Positions 57,827 through 64,000 of a stretch of DNA of 64,000 nt are shown piece by piece. This DNA is from Psychrobacter sp. ANT_WB68 (lineage in GTDB: Bacteria > Pseudomonadota > Gammaproteobacteria > Pseudomonadales > Moraxellaceae). The number at the start of each line of letters is the position of its first letter. Position 1 is the stretch's first letter. Location: positions 1,054,001-1,118,000 of the forward strand of contig NZ_VOAZ01000001.1 of NCBI RefSeq assembly GCF_008369115.1, given 5' to 3'. The position numbers were made by a program, and so were the translations under genes. The notes beneath the pieces are model-generated. The model was not told the origin of the DNA and did no database searches. It was given only the letters and a program-made list of their open reading frames with translations.

Positions 57827-58525
57827 ATGATAACCAAATTACCAAGATGGATATTGTGGGGTGGCGCCGTGCTGGCATTCAGTGCAGGCTGCGTCAATAC
57901 GGCAGCGTTAATGGGTTTTACCAATTTATCTGTCTCGCATGTGACAGGTAATGTAAGCTTATTTTCAGCCGCGATTGCCCATTTAGACGGTCGTAGTATC
58001 TTATATATTGGTGCGCTACTGTTGTCTTTTTTGGCAGGGGCAGTATTGAGTGGCTTTGTCATTGGTCAAAGGTCATTAAAGCTGGGTCGGCGTTATGGCA
58101 CAGCGCTTTATATTGAAGCGGCTTTGTTACTGATTAGCTATTGGTTATATCAGCAGCATGATTATTTAGGGCAATTGGCAGCGGCAATGGCGTGCGGTTT
58201 ACAAAATGCGATGGTCGCCACTTATAGTGGAGCCGTTATTCGAACCACGCATTTGACAGGATTAACCTCAGACATGGGTGCGGCAATCGGCAATTGGCTG
58301 GCTGGTCGGCGTATTAGTAAGCCCACACTAGGCTTTCAAGCGATTATTTGGTACTGCTTTTGCGGCGGCAGCGCAGTAGGTGCATTTTTATATGCCAAAG
58401 TCGGCTATGGGGCATTATTTGTCCCTATTACCATTGTTTTGAGCGCCGCATTTATTTATAACTATGCTTCAGATCGTCTACCGGAAAAGAGACAGCCACG
58501 ACGCAAAAAGCACCCATCTGCTTGA
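57827..58525 (+). CDS. YoaK/DUF1275 family membrane protein
   Basis: A 232-residue protein with six membrane segments. Diagnostic blocks: SAGCVNTAALMGFTNLSVSH, VTGNVSLFSAAIAHLD, then CGLQNAMVATYSGAVIRTTH and LTGLTSDMGAAIGNWLAGR. The two similar halves are seen in this family of unknown transport-like function. The end is basic (RQPRRKKHPSA). There is no obvious ribosome site beyond AAGCGA. Confidence 0.88.
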   Translation: MITKLPRWILWGGAVLAFSAGCVNTAALMGFTNLSVSHVTGNVSLFSAAIAHLDGRSILYIGALLLSFLAGAVLSGFVIGQRSLKLGRRYGTALYIEAALLLISYWLYQQHDYLGQLAAAMACGLQNAMVATYSGAVIRTTHLTGLTSDMGAAIGNWLAGRRISKPTLGFQAIIWYCFCGGSAVGAFLYAKVGYGALFVPITIVLSAAFIYNYASDRLPEKRQPRRKKHPSA

Positions 58526-58537
58526 TGGGCGCTTTTA
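58506..58537 (+). terminator. hairpin between convergent genes
   Basis: GCACCCATC / GATGGGCGC arms with a short T tract rightward and A tract leftward; serves the YoaK-type gene (overlapping its end) and the small gene opposite. Confidence 0.6.
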
Positions 58538-58561
58538 ATATCATTGCATTGCTTAAATAAA

Positions 58562-58723
58562 TTATTTATCGTCTTCTTCGTGCTTCTCATGTTCGTGCAA
58601 TCCCTGCATCATGTCTAACGCAGAGTCATCGGTACGCTGTTGGTCTTTTTTGGCTAAGCCATCTTGGTTGATGTCTCTTGGTGCCATTTTAGTGGTCGCG
58701 TCCGTTTTATTTGGATCTGTCAT
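58562..58723 (-). CDS. 53-residue acidic protein, unknown
   Basis: Leftward, AGGAG six bases before the ATG at 58723 opens 53 codons: MTDPNKTDATTKMAPRDINQ, DGLAKKDQQRTDDSALDMMQ, then an acidic histidine-bearing tail (HEHEKHEEDDK). Hydrophilic and probably disordered. The strong ribosome site and convergent terminator make it a credible gene. The tail could bind metal, but that is only a composition-based idea. Confidence 0.6.
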   Translation of the reverse strand: MTDPNKTDATTKMAPRDINQDGLAKKDQQRTDDSALDMMQGLHEHEKHEEDDK

Positions 58724-59278
58724 AAAGTACTCCTGTTTATTTTATTTTTATCAAATTCCAATAAAAAAACGTTATAACTATTTAATAGGTAAATTTTTAT
58801 TGGTGTTTGTTTTTATATCAGCTCATTTAGTATGGGATAGCGCCATGCGCTTGTACATATACAGTGTACGCTTGTTTAGTGACGATGTGTAACCGCATAT
58901 CACAAGGACTTTTGCTTGATAAGGTTGGTGGCTTAGATATGGGTGATTTACCTTATATTCGGTTTAACCACGGAATCATGACATCCTGCTACTGAAATGA
59001 ATCTCGAATTATCTCGATTCAACAGTGCATAATAAGCGAGGACAGTTTATCTCTGCAAAGTATTTTTTAAGGTGAATTCCTTAAGGTGCTTGTTAATTTC
59101 AATATGATGATAGTTATCAGAAATTTAATAACGGCTTTGTTAAATTAATTTTTTGTTATATATCTGCTATGATGACGGCGTCTTTTTAGTGGTTACCGAT
59201 TCATTAATGGTAAATCGCTAAAATACGTCTTTATTTTAGGGTCTTTTTACACTGTCTTTGGGAAAATAAGGACATTTT
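58724..59278. other. 555-base intergenic region, no gene seen
   Basis: AT-rich sequence upstream of the anion transporter. I find no convincing small gene, RNA or repeat; AT-rich promoter-like words (for example TATGAT near 59167) lack good partners. Confidence 0.5.
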
Positions 59279-60703
59279 ATGTCAGAGCAAAAATTAGATA
59301 GCCATCTTCCTGATGATGGCAATGAGTATTTATTTACCGACACCTTTCCAAAGGGTACCGGTAAAGGATTGATAGTTGTCGCCATTGCGGCGGTTATCAG
59401 TATGATTATTTATAATGTGTTGCCGTACGATATGAGTGCCAATAAAGGCCTCGCGATGTTGTTCTTTATCGGCGTATTATGGTTGACGGAAGCGGTGCAT
59501 GTGACCATTACGGCGATATTGGTCGTCGTTATAGGTGCACTTATTGGCTTGCCCGACTTCGATGCTGCAATCGGCTTACAAAGCTTTGCCAACCCAATCA
59601 TTTATTTGTTCTTTGGTGGTTTCGCGTTAGCGGCAGCGTTGCACGTACAGCAGTTAGATAGAAAAATTGCGCTCAAGATTCTGTCAATGTCAGGCGGCAA
59701 TCTTAGAAACGCGGTATTTTTAATATTTGGGGTAACTGCGTTTTTATCGATGTGGATATCGAACACGGCTACTGCAGCGATGATGCTGCCATTAGCACTG
59801 GGTATTCTAACGCAGGTTGATCGCGAAAAAGACCGTGGTACCTTTGTATTCGTATTATTAGGTATTGCTTATTCTGCCAGCCTTGGTGGTTTAGGTACGA
59901 TTGTTGGTTCACCGCCCAATGCTATTGCTGCTAAAGCACTTGATATCGCTTTTGTCGATTGGATGAAGTTTGGTATTCCAATGATGTTAGTGCTGTTGCC
60001 ATTATTGCTTGGTGCGATGTATTTATTTCTCAAGCCCAATCTTAATCGTCAGGTCACGCTGAACGAAGATGATGAGGCTATTGCATGGAATAAGCCACGT
60101 GTGCTGACGATTATTGTCTTTATTGTCACCGCATTGAGCTGGATATTCTCTAAACAAATCGGTACAGCACTGAATGTCGAGGATATTGACTCCATTGTCG
60201 CGCTATTAGCGGCATCAGCAGTGGTTAGCTTGGGTTTGGTGTCATGGAAGCAAGTGTCTGACAATACTGACTGGGGCGTACTCATGCTGTTCGGTGGTGG
60301 TATTGCACTTTCAACCGTTCTAAAAGTCTCAGGAGCATCTTTGGTTCTTGGTCAAACCGTTGCCAATGGACTATCAGCTGCACCGCTTATCATAGTCGTA
60401 CTTGCAGTCTCGGCATTTATTATCTTCTTAACAGAGTTTGCCTCTAATACCGCATCTGCGGCCTTGTTAGTGCCTGTCTTTGCTGCTATTGCTGAGCAAA
60501 TGGGTCTGCCACCTGCAGTACTAGTAATGATTATCGGTATCGGTGCTTCTTGTGCCTTTATGCTCCCTGTTGCGACTCCGCCAAACGCCATTGTCTTTGG
60601 TACGGGTCTGATTAAGCAAACAGAGATGATACGTGTGGGTGTCATACTCAATATCATTGCTACCTTTGTCGTCGGGTTGTGGGCATATTTTTTCTTAATG
60701 TAG
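59279..60703 (+). CDS. SLC13/DASS sodium-anion symporter
   Basis: A 474-residue transporter with about 11 membrane segments. The two pseudo-symmetric substrate-binding SNT motifs are MWISNTATAAMMLP (about 160-173) and TEFASNTASAALLVPV (about 382-397). GTIVGSPPNAIAAK and VATPPNAIVFGTG complete the sites. The family imports dicarboxylates, citrate or sulfate with sodium; the substrate here is not determinable. Followed by a long-stem terminator. Confidence 0.92.
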   Translation: MSEQKLDSHLPDDGNEYLFTDTFPKGTGKGLIVVAIAAVISMIIYNVLPYDMSANKGLAMLFFIGVLWLTEAVHVTITAILVVVIGALIGLPDFDAAIGLQSFANPIIYLFFGGFALAAALHVQQLDRKIALKILSMSGGNLRNAVFLIFGVTAFLSMWISNTATAAMMLPLALGILTQVDREKDRGTFVFVLLGIAYSASLGGLGTIVGSPPNAIAAKALDIAFVDWMKFGIPMMLVLLPLLLGAMYLFLKPNLNRQVTLNEDDEAIAWNKPRVLTIIVFIVTALSWIFSKQIGTALNVEDIDSIVALLAASAVVSLGLVSWKQVSDNTDWGVLMLFGGGIALSTVLKVSGASLVLGQTVANGLSAAPLIIVVLAVSAFIIFLTEFASNTASAALLVPVFAAIAEQMGLPPAVLVMIIGIGASCAFMLPVATPPNAIVFGTGLIKQTEMIRVGVILNIIATFVVGLWAYFFLM

Positions 60704-60753
60704 TCTAATCATGCCTGAGCACTAATTTAATCAGTAACTCGTTAGTATTGATA

Positions 60754-60794
60754 AAACCTGATGTTTAAGTGACTCTTAAACATCAGGTTTTTTT
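60754..60794 (+). terminator. long-stem intrinsic terminator
   Basis: Sixteen-base perfect arms starting AAACCTGATG and ending CATCAGGTTT around TGACT, then seven T. Confidence 0.9.
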
Positions 60795-60967
60795 ATGCCT
60801 TTTTATTTTTAATGCTTGTATACCCAATAAGGTATAACCTAGTTAGTGCCTATTTTTTGCCGCAATAGAGAAGTATTCGAATTATCAGTAATAGTACATT
60901 ACTTTATCTAAACCAAAACTTGAAAATAATTATTAACTTAATGCATATCTAATAAGGACTTTATAAA

Positions 60968-61558
60968 ATGCTAACACTGTTTATGGTGCAACTCGGTGGT
61001 CGCCCTAAAGGTCGTTTGATCGAACAGCACGATATTTTCTTTGGGGTGGGGAATCACGTTAATGAGTTAATTGTCGATATCAACAACCATTGGCCTGAAG
61101 TCAAAAATAAATGGCACATTGACTCGTACCGAGCGATTAGTAAAGTTGATAATTATGCGATTAAATTGGTCGAATCAAGTAGCCAAGCAGAGAGTGCCAA
61201 CGGTTTAAAGCTATTCTTTATCAACTTAGGTGGTTATCAGCGCGGCAGTTTTGAGGAGTTTCATTACAAACTGCTTATTGTTGCTGCTACTCAAGCGGAC
61301 GCCATTAAGCAAGCAAAGCAGAGCGAGTTTTATAAAGCGTTTACTTATAAAGATAAAGAGTCGCCTTTTAATGCTGCCTCGCATATTGATGATAAGTTTG
61401 AAGTAGATATTGATGATATATACAACGTCAATGACCTTATCTCCAATGTTCGGCTGTTAATTGAGCCGATTACTAATGAGAGTCATGAGCTTGTGAATGC
61501 TGATGATAAAGAGTACGTTGGTTATCTCAGTATCAAGAATTTAAGGAGCTTAGAATAA
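60968..61558 (+). CDS. double DUF1543 protein
   Basis: A 196-residue protein with two DUF1543 copies. The first spans about 1-75 (MLTLFMVQLGGRPKGRLIEQ, HDIFFGVGNHVNELI, WHIDSYRAI). The second spans about 78-170 (LKLFFINLGGYQRGSFEEFH, then KLLIVAATQADAIKQAKQ and HIDDKFEVDIDDIYNV). Shared pattern is L-F-x(2)-L-G-G plus H-D/H-Y. Function of the family unknown; soluble. AAGGAC precedes the start. Confidence 0.85.
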   Translation: MLTLFMVQLGGRPKGRLIEQHDIFFGVGNHVNELIVDINNHWPEVKNKWHIDSYRAISKVDNYAIKLVESSSQAESANGLKLFFINLGGYQRGSFEEFHYKLLIVAATQADAIKQAKQSEFYKAFTYKDKESPFNAASHIDDKFEVDIDDIYNVNDLISNVRLLIEPITNESHELVNADDKEYVGYLSIKNLRSLE

Positions 61559-61559
61559 C

Positions 61560-61877
61560 ATGGCTTTAGATATGTACTATAAAAATGGCATCATTCGCAA
61601 AATGCGTTGCCAGATACCTGATGAGCTATTGACCACTCTTTATCAGGTTCACAATAATGCCAATTTTCCACAATTGACATGGCTAATTGATAATCTTTAT
61701 GAAAATCCGCAGATTCAGCCTGATGTCGCTAAGTCATTAGCTGATGAGTTGGTCACGTTTGAGAGATTAATACTGTCGTTGCACCTGCCTTTTCCTATGG
61801 TACCACTTCAAAAGCTACATACCTTCTTTACGGGAGCTGCGACTAGTCGACAGGTCATTTATACCAGTAACGCTTAA
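61560..61877 (+). CDS. small soluble protein, unknown
   Basis: A 105-residue protein starting one base after the DUF1543 stop, so it is coupled to it. MALDMYYKNGIIRKMRCQIP, LTWLIDNLYENPQIQPDVAK, and a late AATSRQVIYTSNA. Mostly helical. A linked pair of unknown genes suggests a shared role, but there is no motif to name it. Confidence 0.7.
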   Translation: MALDMYYKNGIIRKMRCQIPDELLTTLYQVHNNANFPQLTWLIDNLYENPQIQPDVAKSLADELVTFERLILSLHLPFPMVPLQKLHTFFTGAATSRQVIYTSNA

Positions 61878-62095
61878 TTTTACTCTTTAGGTCGTTTTCA
61901 TTAGTTTTAGGGCGTGTTTGATGGTTTAACCATGGGCATAAAAAAACTATTACATTATGGATGCCATCAAAGCTAGGGCTCTCAAAACTGATAAAAGATT
62001 TCAATGTGTCAACCAAGCACTATAACCATCTTGAATCATGCCCAAATTACCCCCATAATCTAACCACTTCCAAATAATAAATAGCCTAAGCAAAT

Positions 62096-64000
62096 ATGCC
62101 CAATACTTCTAAGAATGCCGCAGAAACTCCTACTGAAAATATAACCAAACAATTAAGCTCCAATGCCCTTAGCTGCAATGACATCAGCTCTAATAGATCA
62201 AGTAAAGCTGCCAACCCAAATAATGATGACTCAAATATCACGGCAAACAGTGATAACGCATCTTCGCACGCTAAGGTTGTCGCTGATTTACCAGTTTTAG
62301 CTAAAGATAGCTATTTCCTTAGCCGCTTAGAGCGTGAGCTGGCGCGTGCCGCTGTGGCTAACAGTAAGAGAGATAAGAAAGTTTCTGATAGTAAAGCAGA
62401 GGATGAGCTCGCTAAAAAACGTGCGCAGTATGACAAGATAAAAACCCGCTCACAGCAAGCGGTGCAGGCACGTATGGATAGTATCCCAGACAAACTGGCA
62501 GAAAAACTAAATCTTGATTTGCCCGTGAGTCAACGTGCTGATGATTTAATCCAAGGTATTATTGACAACCAAGTGATTATCGTCGCAGGTGAGACGGGCT
62601 CTGGTAAAACCACCCAATTACCGAAATTAGCAATGCTGGCAGGTCGCGGTATTACAGGACAAATAGGGCATACACAGCCAAGACGACTAGCAGCACGCAG
62701 TGTGGCAAACCGTATCGCTGAAGAATTGGGTGAGCAACTCGGTAATACCGTCAGTTTCAAGATTCGTTTTAATGAACAAGGCACCGCGCAATCGGTCGTG
62801 AAGCTCATGACTGATGGTATCTTGCTTGCTGAATTGGGGCATGATCGTTTTTTAAGTAAATACGACACCATTATTATTGATGAAGCTCATGAGCGTAGCT
62901 TAAATATTGACTTTATTATGGGCTATCTAAAAAAACTACTGCCCAAGCGCCCTGATTTAAAAGTCATAATTACCTCTGCAACGCTTGATACCAAGCGTTT
63001 TAGCGAATACTTTAGCCGTTATGATAATAAGCTAAAACGCAACGTACCTGCGCCGATTTTTAATGTCGAAGGGCGTAGTTTCCCCGTTGAAGTCCGTTAT
63101 CGTCCATTAACTGATGAGCCAGTAAACAGCTCGGATGATGATAGCTACGACGATTTTGAAGAGAATCTGCCACGTGCTGTGGTTGCGGCAGTCGAAGAGT
63201 GCTTTAGCGATGCACAGAATAAAGGTCATGCTGACCAAGCGGATATTTTAATATTTGCCGCGACCGAAGCAGAGATTCGTGAGACGCAAGAGGTACTTGA
63301 GCGTCATGGGCCGAAACACACCGAAGTATTGCCGCTATTTGCACGGCAAACTTACGAAGAGCAGCAGCGTATCTTTCAACCTTCAGGTCGCGGTCGGCGT
63401 ATTGTTATTGCGACCAACGTTGCCGAAACTGCGCTGACCGTACCTGGTATTCGTTATGTGATTGATTTGGGTTTTGCGCGGATATCACGCTATTCGTATC
63501 GCTCGCGCGTACAGCGTTTACCGATTGAAGCTATCTCACAAGCCGCTGCCAATCAGCGTAAAGGGCGTTGTGGTCGTGTCGCACCTGGCGTTTGTATTCG
63601 TCTTTATAGCGAGGAGGATTTTACTGGTCGTCCTGAGTTTACCGAACCTGAGATTTTACGTACCAATCTTGCATCCGTTATTTTACAGATGGCCAATCTG
63701 CGTTTAGGCAGTGTCGATGACTTTGCCTTTATTGAGCCGCCCGATAGCCGCTTGGTTACTGATGGGCATAAATTGCTTGATGAGTTAGGCGCGATTACCT
63801 CTAAAAATGAAGTAACTACCACTAAGCAAACTAACAAGCCCAAAAAAGGTCTTGATCATCTGGTTCTGACACCGACTGGTCAAAAGATGGCACGTATGCC
63901 CATTGATCCAAGGCTAGCACGTATGTTGGTTGCTGGTTCTGACTTTGATTGTATCCGTGAAATGCTCATCGTTGTCGCTGCGCTTGCCGTCCAAGATCCA
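62096..64000 (+). CDS. hrpA: ATP-dependent RNA helicase HrpA, partial
   Basis: The first 635 codons of a DEAH-box helicase, still open at the window end. After an unusually long low-complexity N-terminus (about 1-70, Ser/Asn-rich) come a charged helix, Walker A IVAGETGSGKTTQLPK (about 163-178), TQPRRLAARSVANRIAEELG, the DEAH box TIIIDEAHERSLN, SATLDTKRFSEYF, and the second-domain motifs IVIATNVAETALTVPGIRYV and QRKGRCGRVAPGVC. E. coli HrpA is about 1300 residues, so roughly half is present. Confidence 0.95.
   Translation, partial: MPNTSKNAAETPTENITKQLSSNALSCNDISSNRSSKAANPNNDDSNITANSDNASSHAKVVADLPVLAKDSYFLSRLERELARAAVANSKRDKKVSDSKAEDELAKKRAQYDKIKTRSQQAVQARMDSIPDKLAEKLNLDLPVSQRADDLIQGIIDNQVIIVAGETGSGKTTQLPKLAMLAGRGITGQIGHTQPRRLAARSVANRIAEELGEQLGNTVSFKIRFNEQGTAQSVVKLMTDGILLAELGHDRFLSKYDTIIIDEAHERSLNIDFIMGYLKKLLPKRPDLKVIITSATLDTKRFSEYFSRYDNKLKRNVPAPIFNVEGRSFPVEVRYRPLTDEPVNSSDDDSYDDFEENLPRAVVAAVEECFSDAQNKGHADQADILIFAATEAEIRETQEVLERHGPKHTEVLPLFARQTYEEQQRIFQPSGRGRRIVIATNVAETALTVPGIRYVIDLGFARISRYSYRSRVQRLPIEAISQAAANQRKGRCGRVAPGVCIRLYSEEDFTGRPEFTEPEILRTNLASVILQMANLRLGSVDDFAFIEPPDSRLVTDGHKLLDELGAITSKNEVTTTKQTNKPKKGLDHLVLTPTGQKMARMPIDPRLARMLVAGSDFDCIREMLIVVAALAVQDP

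Noticed and set aside
58611-58892. 93-residue rightward frame with hydrophobic segments
   Set aside because: It overlaps the better-supported leftward 53-codon gene, lacks a ribosome site and extends into non-coding AT-rich sequence.
1-64000. CRISPR arrays, insertion sequences and ribosomal RNA genes
   Set aside because: No regularly spaced direct repeats, no transposase genes and no rRNA-like sequence were seen.

Overview
The window looks like a moderately AT-rich gammaproteobacterial chromosome of the Moraxellaceae, most likely Psychrobacter. I judge this from the style of the housekeeping proteins and from gene neighbourhoods, not from a search. About 41 kb is an apparently intact temperate tailed phage (prophage) whose left end lies outside the window. 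The remaining ~23 kb is ordinary chromosome.

Prophage layout. Positions 1-3154 are a leftward early operon with a RecT-type annealing protein, a YqaJ-type exonuclease and small genes. It is driven by a promoter near 3326-3354 that has an operator inside it. Positions 3390-8500 are an expanded immunity region. It holds an S24/LexA-type repressor, a 36-residue ORF coupled to the repressor stop codon, and a leftward run of exported, lipoprotein and membrane proteins that can be read from the repressor promoter. It also holds three small rightward genes, two of which are paralogues. The same 14-bp operator occurs on both sides of this region, as in lambda OL/OR. Rightward from 8534 come Cro-like and CII-like regulators, small genes, a Rha-family regulator, a DUF1376 replication protein, a RuvC-fold resolvase and a possible late regulator. 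At 14191 there is a promoter followed at once by a terminator, as in lambda pR'/tR'. The late genes follow: a tRNA-like gene, terminase, portal, head, connector, tail tube, large tail-tip proteins, a small cassette, tape measure, holin candidates, muramidase and nested Rz/Rz1 spanins. A leftward tyrosine integrase ends the element near 41.0-41.2 kb.

The late operon has about nine intrinsic terminators between modules and few visible promoters, which suggests processive antitermination. Many terminators are followed by a shared AAAATTTGA-type element.

Chromosomal part (41.3-64 kb): lemA with a large M48 peptidase, a divergent HolD (DNA polymerase III psi) candidate, serC, a yejA-gloB-yejB-yejE-yejF peptide-uptake cluster, an iron-type alcohol dehydrogenase, folE, fabI, a YoaK-family membrane protein, an SLC13/DASS anion transporter, a double DUF1543 protein with a small partner, and the first 635 codons of hrpA.

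The most unusual material is the immunity-region cargo: a cassette of unknown exported proteins placed where lambda carries rexAB, including recombined gene tails and a micro-ORF coupled to the repressor.
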